A stretch of DNA of 64,000 bases from Duganella sp. 1224 (GCF_013408245.1 NZ_JACBYS010000001.1:1-64000); one strand, 5' to 3'; shown: positions 28,356 to 36,913, counted from the first letter of the stretch. Notes: generated by a model from the letters alone, not told the origin. Made by a program: numbers and translations.

Positions 28356-28643
28356 ATGGCAACCAGTGACAAAGGCAACACCAGCAAACGCGGCTTCGCA
28401 TCGATGGACCCGGAACAGCAGCGCGAGATCGCCGCTGAAGGCGGGCGCGCCGCGCATGAAAAGGGCACGGCGCACGAGTTCACGTCGGAAGAAGCGCGCC
28501 GCGCCGGCGCGATGAGCCACAAGAACGACGCCAGCCGCAATAAGCAAAGCGCCAGCGGCGGCAACAAGGGCGGCGCCAAGCCGGAGGACGACCAGGGCCA
28601 GGACAACGCCAAGGGGGGACGGGGTTCGGGCAAGTCGAAGTAG
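28356..28643 (+). CDS. KGG-repeat stress-induced hydrophilic protein
   Basis: 95 residues, very hydrophilic and without Cys or Trp. RGFASMDPEQQREIAAEGGR and HEFTSEEARRAGAMSHKND are two imperfect copies of the stress-induced KGG motif seen in YciG and GsiB. Such small proteins accumulate under general stress or desiccation; the mechanism is unclear. AGGAGAGC precedes the ATG. It stands alone between the repair operon and an R2 repeat. Confidence 0.85.
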   Translation: MATSDKGNTSKRGFASMDPEQQREIAAEGGRAAHEKGTAHEFTSEEARRAGAMSHKNDASRNKQSASGGNKGGAKPEDDQGQDNAKGGRGSGKSK

Positions 28644-28673
28644 CATACCTTTTACCCCGCACGGCGAACTGCC

Positions 28674-28703
28674 GGGGTCAGACCCCGTACGGGGTCTGAC
28701 CCC
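28674..28703. repeat. R2 palindromic repeat, copy 2
   Basis: Perfect 30-base palindrome of the R2 family, in the opposite reading to copy 1 (GGGGTCAGACCCC first). The left flank carries ACCCCGCACGGC, the secondary arm. It lies between the convergent KGG and pyridoxamine-oxidase-like genes, where it could end both transcripts. Confidence 0.9.
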
Positions 28704-28717
28704 TTGCCGTCAGGGGT

Positions 28718-29215
28718 TCAAAGACAGATCGTGGTGTGCTTGCCCATGTCCACCGGCGCGCGGCCGGTCAGCGCGCTCTTGGCCAGCTGCACCAGCTGCT
28801 TCATCTTGCTGGCGCTGGCATCCCAGTACTCCGCGCTCTGGATGCGCACCCGTATCATGGCCAGATGCGGGTCATCCAGCCCGCCGGGAAACCACGCCCG
28901 CACCAGCGGGCTCCACAACTCGCGCGCCTTGGCGCGGTCCTTCAGCAAATACGCCTGCCCGGTCACCGACAAATACATCTGCTCCTCCGGATTGGAAAAG
29001 CTCACATTCACTTCCGGGTGCGCGGCCAGATCGTGCGTGAACGCCGCCTCGTCCGAGGTGAAGAACCACATATTCCCCTCGTTGTCGATCTGCTGCGTGG
29101 TCAGTGGCCGGCTGGTCAGCACGTTATCGCCGTCCACCGTGGTGAACATGCCGAAGCGCACGTCCTTGATCTTGGCGGCGATGGTGTTGATTTGGTCCTG
29201 CGAATACAGCGGCAT
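28718..29215 (-). CDS. Pyridoxamine 5'-phosphate oxidase-family (general stress protein 26-like) flavoprotein
   Basis: 165 residues with the split-barrel FMN-binding fold. FGMFTTVDGDNVLTSRPL, MWFFTSDEAAF and VTGQAYLLKD resemble the general-stress-protein-26 group, which binds FMN or related flavins and is not a true PdxH. GGGAGG precedes the ATG at 29215; the longer frame to 29305 has no ribosome binding site. Its start is 109 bases from the Fur palindrome and faces the other way, so it might share iron control. Confidence 0.85.
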   Translation of the reverse strand: MPLYSQDQINTIAAKIKDVRFGMFTTVDGDNVLTSRPLTTQQIDNEGNMWFFTSDEAAFTHDLAAHPEVNVSFSNPEEQMYLSVTGQAYLLKDRAKARELWSPLVRAWFPGGLDDPHLAMIRVRIQSAEYWDASASKMKQLVQLAKSALTGRAPVDMGKHTTICL

Positions 29216-29323
29216 GATGCGCCTCCCATGATAAAGGTCAAATTGTCCCCACGATAACGCGCCCCTCCCGCGCACACTGTGCGCAGCTTTACATAATAGA
29301 TACACAAGTCGGCTTGACCCATC

Positions 29324-29344
29324 AAATGATAATCATTATCATTT
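29324..29344. promoter_or_regulatory. Fur box
   Basis: A perfect 21-base palindrome around position 34 of this line (29334): AAATGATAAT, C, ATTATCATTT. It contains the classical Fur core ATGATAATCATTATCAT. It ends 23 bases before the GTG of the PepSY gene and should repress the downstream five-gene cluster when iron is plentiful. It may also affect the divergent flavoprotein gene. Confidence 0.92.
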
Positions 29345-29367
29345 ATGTTTTTCGTCAAGGAATCACC

Positions 29368-30015
29368 GTGAGCGTACCCAGCGCCAGTTCCGCCCGCAAT
29401 GCCAGCCGCGCTGTCTGGCTGAAGCAGTTGCACCAGTGGCATTGGATCAGCTCGGCCATGTGCCTGCTGTGCATGTTCCTGTTCTCGGTCACCGGCATCA
29501 CGCTCAACCACGCGTCGCAGATCGAGGCCAAGCCGGTCATCACCCGCAAGCAGGCGCAATTGCCGGCGCCGCTGACGGCGCAGCTGCGCGGCTACGCCGA
29601 ACAGCACGACGGCGCCAAGCAGCCGCTGCCGGCGCCGGTTGAGCAATGGCTGGCCGACACCTTCCAGGTGCAGCCGGGCGGGCGCAGCGCCGAGTGGGCC
29701 ACCGACGAAGTCTATCTGCCCATGCCCAAGGCCGGCGGCGACGCCTGGGTGCGCATCGGCCTGGAGGATGGCGCGGCCGAATTCGAAAACACCGACCGCG
29801 GCTGGATCTCATGGCTGAACGACGTCCACAAGGGCCGCAACACCGGCCCGGCGTGGAACTGGTTCATCGACATCTTTGCCGTGCTGTGCCTGGTGTTCTG
29901 CGTCACCGGTTTATTGATTTTGAAGTTCCACGCGGCCAACCGGCCGTTCACCTGGCCGATGGTGGGCCTGGGTGTGCTGATACCCGTAGTAATCGCACTG
30001 CTGTTTATCCATTAA
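29368..30015 (+). CDS. PepSY-associated transmembrane protein
   Basis: 215 residues. QLHQWHWISSAMCLLCMFLF starts TM1 with the His-rich N-terminus of PepSY_TM proteins. A periplasmic PepSY-like domain (about 45-150) follows, then WLNDVHKGRNTGPAWNWFID and two C-terminal TM segments. Members are inner-membrane electron-transfer proteins thought to bind heme through conserved histidines. The GTG at 29368 is preceded by AAGGAA. Position first after the Fur box marks it as the head of an iron-regulated operon. Confidence 0.85.
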   Translation: MSVPSASSARNASRAVWLKQLHQWHWISSAMCLLCMFLFSVTGITLNHASQIEAKPVITRKQAQLPAPLTAQLRGYAEQHDGAKQPLPAPVEQWLADTFQVQPGGRSAEWATDEVYLPMPKAGGDAWVRIGLEDGAAEFENTDRGWISWLNDVHKGRNTGPAWNWFIDIFAVLCLVFCVTGLLILKFHAANRPFTWPMVGLGVLIPVVIALLFIH

Positions 30016-30033
30016 TCTGAGGACAGGATCTCC

Positions 30034-30543
30034 ATGAAATTACGCTACTCCATCGCCCTGAGTTTGCCGCTTGCCAGTGCTTCGACCATGGCCGCCGATC
30101 TGGCGCTGAAACTCGACGTGCCGCAACTGAATGTGGCGGAATACCACCGCCCGTACATCGCCGCCTGGGTGGAGAACGCCGACCAGCAGGTGGTGGCCAA
30201 CCTGGCCGTGCTGTACGACACCAAGAAGCGCGACAACGCCGGCACCAAGTGGCTCAAGGACATGCGCCAGTGGTGGCGCAAGACCGGCCGCGAGCTGACG
30301 ATGCCGATGGATGGCGTGTCGGGCGCCACCAAGGCGCCGGGCGAGCTCACGCTGAACGCGCCGAAGGGCGCGCTGGACAAGCTGCCGGCCGGCCAGTACA
30401 CGGTGCTGGTGGAGGCCGCGCGCGAGGCCGGCGGCCGCGAAGTGGTCAAGGTGCCGCTGCAGTGGCCACCGAAGTCGGCGCAGAACGTGAGCGGCCAGGG
30501 CAAGGAAGAGCTGGGCGCGGTGGTCGTGCAGGTCAAACCATAA
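30034..30543 (+). CDS. DUF2271 periplasmic protein with flavinylation motif
   Basis: 169 residues with a signal peptide ending at MAA. The domain runs LALKLDVPQLNVAEYHRPYI to the C-terminus. Residues 93-99, DGVSGAT, match the D-x-x-[ST]-G-A-T sequence that ApbE modifies by attaching FMN to the final Thr (T99 here). The apbE gene is two genes downstream. The protein is therefore likely a covalent flavoprotein that carries electrons in the periplasm. The flavin load and partners are inference. Confidence 0.85.
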   Translation: MKLRYSIALSLPLASASTMAADLALKLDVPQLNVAEYHRPYIAAWVENADQQVVANLAVLYDTKKRDNAGTKWLKDMRQWWRKTGRELTMPMDGVSGATKAPGELTLNAPKGALDKLPAGQYTVLVEAAREAGGREVVKVPLQWPPKSAQNVSGQGKEELGAVVVQVKP

Positions 30544-30556
30544 CAACGGACGGGAT

Positions 30557-31393
30557 ATGCGTACATTGAAAAAATCGTTGATCGCGCTGGCGCTGGCCGG
30601 CTTGTCGGTGGTGTCGCTGAGCGCGCAGGCGCACAAGCCTTACATCCTGCCGTCGACCACCGAAGTCGAGCCGGGCCGCGACGGCTCGGCCTGGGTGACG
30701 TTTGACGCCGCCGTGGCCGAGAACCTGTTCACCATCGATTTCTCGCTGAAGCTGGACGGGCTGCAGATCAGCGCGCCGGACGGCGGCTCCTTGCAGCCGC
30801 AGAACGTCAACAGCGGCAAGCTGCGCAGCACCTTCGACCTCAACCTGCCGAAGCCGGGTACTTACAAGGTGGCGCTGGTCAACACCAGCGTGATGGGCAG
30901 CTACAAGGACAAGGAAGGCAATATGAAGCGCTTCCGCGCCACCGAGGAAACGCTGGCGAAGGAAGTGCCGGCCGACGCCACCGAGGTCAAAGTGTCGCGC
31001 CAGGAAAGCCGCCTGGAAACCTTCGTCTCCACCGGCAAGACCGACATGAACGTGTTCAAGCCGACCGGCAAGGGTCTGGAGCTGGTGCCGGCCACCAATC
31101 CGACCGAGCTGCACAGCGGCGACAAGGTGACCTGGCGCTTCCTGGTGGACGGCAAGCCGGCCGCCAACCTGGGCGTCAGCCTGTTCCAGGGCGGCGTGAA
31201 GTTCCGTGGCACGCTGGGCGAGATCCGCCAGACCACCAACGACAAGGGCGAACTGACATTGACGCTGCCGGCCGCCGGCCAGTACATGATCAGCAGTAGC
31301 TGGCCGGAAGTGAAGCGGGTCGAAGGCCAGCCGCCGCAGATGCCGCCGCGCCGCCTGAGCTACTCGGCCGTGGTCGAGATCCTGCCGGAATAA
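30557..31393 (+). CDS. DUF4198 secreted protein
   Basis: 278 residues with a signal peptide ending SAQA, so the mature N-terminus is HKPYILPS, a possible metal-binding amine and histidine. The fold is beta-rich with two domains: TEVEPGRDGSAWVTFDAAV, then GDKVTWRFLVDGKPAANLGV resembling a transthyretin/carboxypeptidase-regulatory beta-sandwich. DUF4198 proteins recur beside metal and siderophore uptake genes. The direct role is unknown. It lies 13 bases after the DUF2271 gene. Confidence 0.85.
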   Translation: MRTLKKSLIALALAGLSVVSLSAQAHKPYILPSTTEVEPGRDGSAWVTFDAAVAENLFTIDFSLKLDGLQISAPDGGSLQPQNVNSGKLRSTFDLNLPKPGTYKVALVNTSVMGSYKDKEGNMKRFRATEETLAKEVPADATEVKVSRQESRLETFVSTGKTDMNVFKPTGKGLELVPATNPTELHSGDKVTWRFLVDGKPAANLGVSLFQGGVKFRGTLGEIRQTTNDKGELTLTLPAAGQYMISSSWPEVKRVEGQPPQMPPRRLSYSAVVEILPE

Positions 31394-31400
31394 GGCTGGC

Positions 31401-32426
31401 ATGCGCCGGGTTCTTTTGCCGCACACCATCGCCGACGACCCGGCGCCGGAAGGCGGCGTGCTCCGTGACTACGCCGGCCGCAGCATGGGCACCAGCTGGT
31501 CGGTGCGGCTGGTGGCGGCGCCGGACGCGCCCTGCGCGCATTTGCAGGACGGGCTGCAACAGCAGCTCGACGCCATCGTGGCCGAAATGAGCCACTGGGA
31601 AACCGGGTCCGACCTGGGCCGCTTCAACCGCGCGCCCGCCGACAGCTGGCACCGCCTGCCGCCGGCGTTTTTCGATGTGCTGTCCTTCGCCATGGACGTG
31701 GCGCGCGCCTCGGGCGGCGCCTACGACCCGACCGCCGGCTCGCTGGTCAACCTGTGGGGCTTTGGCCCGTGGGGGCGCTTCGACCAGCCCGACTTCGTGC
31801 CGCCGGCGGCCGATGAAATCACCGTCGCCCGCGCGCAACTGGCGGCGCGGCCGCTGCGCTTGCAGCGCGACAGCCGCAAGGCCTTGCAGCCGGGCGGCGT
31901 GCAGCTGGATTTGTCGGCGGTGGCCAAGGGCTACAGCGTCGACCGGCTGTCCTACTATCTGAAAACGCAGGGCTTCGCGCACCACCTGGTCGAGGTCGGC
32001 GGCGAGCTGCGCGGCGCCGGCGTCAAGCCGGACGGGCAACCGTGGTGGGTGATGCTGGAGCAGGTCAGCGACGCCGCGCCGGGCGCCGCCGTGCCGGACC
32101 AGCTGGTGCTGGCGCTGCACGGCCTGGCGGTTGCCACCTCGGGCGACTACCGCCGCTACTTTGAGCTGCACGGCCGGCGCTACTCGCACACCATCGACCC
32201 GCGCAGCGGCATGCCGATCGCCAACGACCTGGCCTCGGTCACGGTGGTGCACGCGCAGTGCATGGCGGCCGACGCCTGGTCCACCGCGCTGACTGTGCTG
32301 GGCTGGCGCGACGGCCTGCATCTGGCCGAGCTGCAAGGCCTGGCCGCGCGCTTTGTCGTGCGCCAGCCGGACGGCGGCTTCACCGAATACCTGAGCACGC
32401 ATTTACGCGGGATGTTAGACGAATGA
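31401..32426 (+). CDS. apbE: FAD:protein FMN transferase ApbE
   Basis: 341 residues. AGRSMGTSWSVRL opens the ApbE fold, VDLSAVAKGYSVD-type sequence is seen as LDLSAVAKGYSVDRL, and GGELRGAG, YSHTIDPRSGMP and MAADAWSTAL complete the signature. ApbE uses FAD to attach FMN covalently to Thr in periplasmic proteins. The enzyme is normally exported; here no clear signal peptide precedes the domain, which starts near residue 25. It overlaps the downstream reductase gene by four bases. Its likely substrate is the DUF2271 protein encoded nearby. Confidence 0.92.
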   Translation: MRRVLLPHTIADDPAPEGGVLRDYAGRSMGTSWSVRLVAAPDAPCAHLQDGLQQQLDAIVAEMSHWETGSDLGRFNRAPADSWHRLPPAFFDVLSFAMDVARASGGAYDPTAGSLVNLWGFGPWGRFDQPDFVPPAADEITVARAQLAARPLRLQRDSRKALQPGGVQLDLSAVAKGYSVDRLSYYLKTQGFAHHLVEVGGELRGAGVKPDGQPWWVMLEQVSDAAPGAAVPDQLVLALHGLAVATSGDYRRYFELHGRRYSHTIDPRSGMPIANDLASVTVVHAQCMAADAWSTALTVLGWRDGLHLAELQGLAARFVVRQPDGGFTEYLSTHLRGMLDE

Positions 32427-33787
32427 TCTGGACCAACGACCCGACCCGATGGATGATGGTGGCCGGCATGAGCGTGGGCTACGCGCTGGTGTGCCTGGCG
32501 CCGTACCTGCGCGTGCGCCGCAAGCGCCTGGCCGCCGCGCGCGCGCGGGCCGAAGCGGCGGCGTCGCCCGGCTGGATCGTCAGCTACGCCAGCCAGACCG
32601 GCAACGCCGAGGAACTGGCGCAACAGACGGCGGCCACGCTGAAGCTGGCCGGCATTCCGGCGCGGCTGTGCGAGCTGTCCGAGCTGGGCGCCGCAGATTT
32701 GCAGGGCGCCGAGCGCATCCTGTTCCTGGTCAGCACCTACGGCGAAGGCGACGCGCCGGACGCCGCGGCCGGGTTCGCCGGCCGTCTGATGACGACCGCG
32801 CTGCCGCTGCCGCAACTGCACTACGCGGTGCTGGCGCTGGGCGACAGCGCTTACACGCACTTCTGCGGCTTCGGCCGCGCGCTGGACCAGTGGCTGCAGG
32901 CGCAAGGCGCGCAGAGCCTGTTCCCGCGCGTGGAAGTGAACCGCAGCGCGGACGAGGCCATCGGCCTCTGGCGCCAGCAACTGAGCCATCTGGCCGGCAC
33001 CAGCGACGCGCCGGACTGGAGCGCGCCGGCGTTCGAGGAATGGCGCCTGCGCGAGCGCGTGCGGCTAAACGCCGGCAGCGCCGGCGCGCCGATCTACCAC
33101 CTGGAGCTGGAGCCGGCCAACGGCGCGCTGCCGGCATGGCAGTCGGGCGACCTGGTGCAGGTGGCCGCGCCGGCCGACCCGTCGCGCGCGCGCGAGTACT
33201 CGATCGCGTCGATACCGGCCGATGGGCGCGTGCACCTGCTGGTGCGGTTGCACACGCACGAGGACGGGCGCCACGGCGCGGCGTCCGGCTGGCTGACGCA
33301 GCAAGCGTCGCTGGGGGAGGTGGTGCCATTGCGGCTGCGACAGCACCGGCGCTTCCGGCTGGAAGGGAATGCCGAGCGGCCCCTGATCCTGATCGGCAAT
33401 GGCAGCGGCATCGCCGGCCTGCGCGGCCACCTGAAAGCGCGCGCGCTGGCGGGGCAGGGGCGCAACTGGCTGCTGTTCGGCGAGCGCAACGCCGCGCACG
33501 ATTACCACTACCGCGCCGAGCTGGACGGCTGGCAGCGCGAAGGCGTGCTGGACAAGCTGGACATGGTGTTCTCGCGCGACCAGGGCGAACGCCGTTATGT
33601 GCAGGATCGGCTGGGGGAGCAGGCCGAAGCGGTACGCGCGTGGATAGCGCAAGGCGCGGCCATCTACATCTGCGGCAGTCTGGAAGGGATGGCGGCGGGC
33701 GTGGACCGCACCCTGCGTCACGTGCTGGGAGACGACGGGGTGGAGCAACTGGCGGCCGCAGGCCGCTACCGCCGCGATGTGTATTGA
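32423..33787 (+). CDS. Membrane-anchored flavodoxin/NADPH reductase (sulfite-reductase flavoprotein-like)
   Basis: 454 residues: one TM segment near 10-29, then a flavodoxin domain (SYASQTGNAEELAQQ; STYGEGDAPD), then a ferredoxin-NADP reductase module with REYSIASIP for FAD and GNGSGIAGLRGHL plus CGSLEGMAAGV for NADPH. It resembles CysJ and cytochrome P450 reductase but lacks their large connecting domain and has a membrane anchor. It likely feeds electrons from cytosolic NADPH to the PepSY protein and the flavinylated DUF2271 protein. ATG 32423 overlaps apbE. Confidence 0.88.
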   Translation: MIWTNDPTRWMMVAGMSVGYALVCLAPYLRVRRKRLAAARARAEAAASPGWIVSYASQTGNAEELAQQTAATLKLAGIPARLCELSELGAADLQGAERILFLVSTYGEGDAPDAAAGFAGRLMTTALPLPQLHYAVLALGDSAYTHFCGFGRALDQWLQAQGAQSLFPRVEVNRSADEAIGLWRQQLSHLAGTSDAPDWSAPAFEEWRLRERVRLNAGSAGAPIYHLELEPANGALPAWQSGDLVQVAAPADPSRAREYSIASIPADGRVHLLVRLHTHEDGRHGAASGWLTQQASLGEVVPLRLRQHRRFRLEGNAERPLILIGNGSGIAGLRGHLKARALAGQGRNWLLFGERNAAHDYHYRAELDGWQREGVLDKLDMVFSRDQGERRYVQDRLGEQAEAVRAWIAQGAAIYICGSLEGMAAGVDRTLRHVLGDDGVEQLAAAGRYRRDVY

Positions 33788-33811
33788 AAACTACCCCGCA
33801 CTTCGCACACC

Positions 33812-33840
33812 GGGGTCTGACCCCGTACGGGGTCAGACCC
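33812..33840. repeat. R2 palindromic repeat, copy 3
   Basis: 29 bases matching the R2 palindrome (GGGGTCTGACCCC-GTAC-GGGGTCAGACCC). The left flank has ACCCCGCAC. It sits between the convergent reductase gene and DUF2325 gene. Confidence 0.9.
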
Positions 33841-33865
33841 ATGCTCTGGGGTTGCGGGTTAAGGC

Positions 33866-35122
33866 CTAATCCGCGCCAGCCTGTTCCAATCCCCGCGCCA
33901 GGCTGGAAATGGACGGATTATCGATAAACACGCAGCGCTTGCCGTTGCGCTTGCAATAATCCTTCACCCGCCAGTACGCGCTGTGGCTGATGCAGCCGGT
34001 CTGGCAAATCACCAGGTCCGCCGCCGCCAGGCTCGCCTCCAGCCGGTTGGCATTGTCCTCCAGCCCGCCATCATGATGACTGAACAGCGCCCCCTCGCGC
34101 TCGATCAGCTCGCGATAGCTGGCCACATTCCCATTCCGTCCGCCCACGCACAACACCGCGCGCTCACGCAAACTCAGCGGCATCTTCATCACATGCTCCA
34201 CCACCTGGCGCGCCTCCGCCTGCAGCGGCGCCGGCGCCTCCTGCGCGCGCGCCAGCTCCAGCTTCAGTTCGGCGATCTGTTGACGCATCGCCCGCTCGCG
34301 CTCCTCCATCTGCCCCAACCGCTCGGCCAGCCTGGCGCGCGTCTCCAGGCCCGGAATCGATGCGCGCAGCTGCTCCAGCTCCATCCGCACCGAATCGATC
34401 ATGCTGTCCTTGCCCACCACCTGCGCGCGCAGCTGCATCAGCTGGGCCGCGTGGCGCTCGGCGTCGGTGGTCTTCTCGGCCAGCAAGGCCGTGGCGCGCT
34501 GCTGGGCTTTGGCCAGCTCATGCGTCAAACGCCTGTTCTCGTCCAGCGTGGCGTTGAACTTGTTCAGGTCCGCGCGCACGCAGGCGCCGGCCTGATGCTG
34601 CACCATGTGCAGGTCGCGGCACATCTGCTCCTCCAGCTCCGGCGTGCAGCGCGGATGCGTCAGGCCGGCCCAGAACGCGCCGGCCACATCGCCATTGCCG
34701 ACGGCGGCGCGCCACAGCGCGGCCACCTGCGCGGTGCTCTTGGCGCCGCGAAAGCGCAGCAGCACGGCGGCATAGCGGCGCTCCAGTTCCTTCTGCAGCG
34801 CCTCCGACAGGCGGTTGCGCGTGGCGCATTCGGTCACGGCGCCAACGTGCACCTCGTAATCGTCGGCCACCACCTTGCCGCTGCTGGCCTTGTCCACCAG
34901 CTTGCGCAGCACCCCCAGCGGAAAGCCGACGCCCACCAGCGGGCAGTGGCAGGCATGGCCCAGTTCCCACAAGCGGCGGCGGCGCGAGGCCTGCGCTTCC
35001 GGCTCCGCGCTCAGCGCCGTGAGGACATTGTGGATGACCGGGCCTGGCTGCGCCACCGGTCCCGCCGCCTGCGGCATGGCGGCACCGATGATGGCCGCCA
35101 GCGGATCGTGTTTCTCGCACAT
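33866..35122 (-). CDS. DUF2325 domain protein with central coiled coil
   Basis: 418 residues. The N-terminal half is unrecognised. Residues about 200-310 form a long coiled coil (heptad-rich, many E/Q/R/L), and the last 100 residues are the DUF2325 domain, starting VLCVGGRNGNVASYRELIE and ending YWRVKDYCKRNGKRCVFID. Several Cys and His residues (MCEKH, HACHCP) could bind metal or redox cofactors. It is the last gene of a run with hemP upstream, which suggests iron control, but its function is unknown. Confidence 0.8.
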   Translation of the reverse strand: MCEKHDPLAAIIGAAMPQAAGPVAQPGPVIHNVLTALSAEPEAQASRRRRLWELGHACHCPLVGVGFPLGVLRKLVDKASSGKVVADDYEVHVGAVTECATRNRLSEALQKELERRYAAVLLRFRGAKSTAQVAALWRAAVGNGDVAGAFWAGLTHPRCTPELEEQMCRDLHMVQHQAGACVRADLNKFNATLDENRRLTHELAKAQQRATALLAEKTTDAERHAAQLMQLRAQVVGKDSMIDSVRMELEQLRASIPGLETRARLAERLGQMEERERAMRQQIAELKLELARAQEAPAPLQAEARQVVEHVMKMPLSLRERAVLCVGGRNGNVASYRELIEREGALFSHHDGGLEDNANRLEASLAAADLVICQTGCISHSAYWRVKDYCKRNGKRCVFIDNPSISSLARGLEQAGAD

Positions 35123-35137
35123 GTCAGCGGACTCCGT

Positions 35138-35470
35138 TCACGCGACCGACGGCGCGGTGCGCGCGCGCGCCATGATGCGGCGCAGGAAGTTTGTCTTGTC
35201 CTGCTCGTGCATATTGCGCTCCACCTCGCCGGCCCATTGCTCCGACAGCTGGGCGCAGGTCGCGCTCAGCACCGGCGCCAGGTCCGGCAGGCTGGCCAGC
35301 GCCTTCAGGTGGCGCTCGATCACCGAGGCCAGCTTGACGCAGCCGCCAGCGTCGTCGCGGCCGGCGGTGTAGTGCGACATCAGATGCAGCACGGCGGACA
35401 GCATCAGTTCGGGATTGTGGCCGCCATGCGATGGGGCGAGGAAAATCGGGTTGCTATAGTCGATGGCCAT
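35138..35470 (-). CDS. Hypothetical protein between hemP and the DUF2325 gene
   Basis: 110 residues, soluble and mostly helical. MAIDYSNPIFLAPSHGG is the chosen start, supported by AGGAG six bases upstream; the frame continues to 35563 without another good start. The sequence HNPELMLSAVLHLMSHYTAG shows one amphipathic helix. I do not recognise a family. It lies 15 bases from the DUF2325 gene and about 100 bases after hemP, so all three may be co-transcribed. Confidence 0.6.
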   Translation of the reverse strand: MAIDYSNPIFLAPSHGGHNPELMLSAVLHLMSHYTAGRDDAGGCVKLASVIERHLKALASLPDLAPVLSATCAQLSEQWAGEVERNMHEQDKTNFLRRIMARARTAPSVA

Positions 35471-35575
35471 CAGACGCTCCTGGTGTGGAAAGAGAGTGTG
35501 GCTGGCGAGGGCTGGCGACTCGGAGGGAAGCGGGCGCGCGGCGGCGCGCCCTGTCACGCACAATGAAAGCAGAGA

Positions 35576-35773
35576 TCAAGCGGTCAGGATCAGCTTGTTC
35601 AGTTGGGTGATGCGCAGGCGGTAGACGCGGCCGCCGTGTTCAATCTCCAGCTCGCGGCCACCGTCCATCAGGCCGGCGCTGCTGACGCGCTTGACCGGCT
35701 TGGCTGCTTGCGTAGCGGCGGCGGCGGTGACGGAATGGGCGGCGGCGGGCAGCGCGGGGGTGGTCGTCATCAT
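35576..35773 (-). CDS. hemP: Hemin uptake protein HemP
   Basis: 65 residues. The basic C-terminal core, SSAGLMDGGRELEIEHGG, then YRLRITQLNKLILTA, is the HemP/HmuP family. HmuP-type proteins act with Fur as activators of heme-uptake receptor genes in other proteobacteria. No heme receptor is adjacent. AAGGAGAAG precedes the double ATG. An imperfect AT-rich inverted repeat resembling a Fur site lies immediately upstream. Confidence 0.88.
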   Translation of the reverse strand: MMTTTPALPAAAHSVTAAAATQAAKPVKRVSSAGLMDGGRELEIEHGGRVYRLRITQLNKLILTA

Positions 35774-35787
35774 CTTCGCTTCTCCTT

Positions 35788-35820
35788 AATAAGAATGATT
35801 CGTATTTGCATTCATTATTC
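35788..35820. promoter_or_regulatory. Fur-like site upstream of hemP
   Basis: An AT-rich segment with AATAAGAATGATT at the left and GCATTCATTATT at the right forms an imperfect inverted repeat, resembling overlapping Fur hexamers. It covers the expected promoter of hemP. The match is weaker than at 29324. Confidence 0.5.
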
Positions 35821-35946
35821 AGGAAGGCGCGCAGGAATGCAAGCGTTTTTGCGGTTTTGCTTACCAGGACGATAAAAAAACGGCCCGGTCAGCGACCGGG
35901 CCCAAGGCTGGGTAATGCGGGAGGTAGTACTTGAAACACTGCGGTG

Positions 35947-36801
35947 CTACAAAGCCGCCAGCAACTGGCCGGACGGTACGGTATCGCCACCCTTGGTCTT
36001 GGCGGTGGCGGGCTTGCCCCGCGTGCGCGATGGCGGCAGGCGGCGCAAGGTTTTCAGGGCCTCGGGATCCTTGATGCCGATGGTGCGCTGGTCCACGCTG
36101 ATCAGGCCGATCTCGTTGAAGGCCGACAGCGTGCGGCTGACGGTTTCCAGCGTCAGGCCCAGGTAGCTGCCGATTTCGTGGCGCGTCATGCGCAGGTTGA
36201 ACAGCTTGCTGGAGTAGCCCATCTGTGCGAAGCGCTCGGCCAGCGCCACCAGGAAACGCGCCACGCGCGCCTCGGCGCTGAGCGCGCCCAGCATGCCGAT
36301 CATGGCCTGCTCGCGCACCAGCTCGCGGCTCATGACGCCGTACATCATGTTTTCCAGTTCCAGGTGGATGCGGCCGAGCGCGGTCAGCTTCTTGAACGGC
36401 AGCAGGATCAGGTCGCAGTCGGACAGCGCCACCGCCTCCGACGAGTAGTGGCGGGTGTGGATGCCGTCCACGCCCAGCATGTCGCCCTTCATCGGGAAAC
36501 TGAGCACCTGCTCGTTGCCGTATTCGTCGATCAGCACGGTTTTGAGGAAGCCGGAGTTGACGATGTACAGCGTGTCGAACGGCTGGCCGATGGTGTGGAT
36601 GCGCTGCCCGGTCTTGAACTGCACGTGCTGGAACAGCAGCTCCTCGTTGACCATCGAGCTGGCGGCCGGGATGTGCAGCAGGTCGCAGACTTCCTTGAGG
36701 TTCGACCAGAGCCGCCCTTGCCGCTGGCGGCCCGCTTCCATCGACGACGATTGCAGCGCCGTCGTGGCCGGACGAATTTCAGACGTTTGCGTAGACAGCA
36801 T
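35947..36801 (-). CDS. Crp/Fnr-family regulator without Fe-S cysteines
   Basis: 284 residues: a cyclic-nucleotide-binding-like beta-barrel (about 55-150), dimer helix, and a C-terminal HTH. The recognition helix LTLETVSRTL keeps E219, S222 and R223, the residues with which FNR reads TTGAT half-sites. The N-terminal four-cysteine cluster of FNR is absent: only C39 and C129 occur, so oxygen sensing by a 4Fe-4S cluster is not expected. It could respond to another signal or act as a DNR/Btr-type protein. It lies downstream of a NarL-type regulator and a universal stress gene. Confidence 0.85.
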   Translation of the reverse strand: MLSTQTSEIRPATTALQSSSMEAGRQRQGRLWSNLKEVCDLLHIPAASSMVNEELLFQHVQFKTGQRIHTIGQPFDTLYIVNSGFLKTVLIDEYGNEQVLSFPMKGDMLGVDGIHTRHYSSEAVALSDCDLILLPFKKLTALGRIHLELENMMYGVMSRELVREQAMIGMLGALSAEARVARFLVALAERFAQMGYSSKLFNLRMTRHEIGSYLGLTLETVSRTLSAFNEIGLISVDQRTIGIKDPEALKTLRRLPPSRTRGKPATAKTKGGDTVPSGQLLAAL

Positions 36802-36913
36802 GGTGGTCTCCTGTGGGCAGGTATCTGAGCGGTATGGTTTCAGTATGCCAACACAAGCGTGCGATAGATATCAGCAATGGCTGAATCTACAGGTAGGAGT
36901 AGGGCTGATATTT

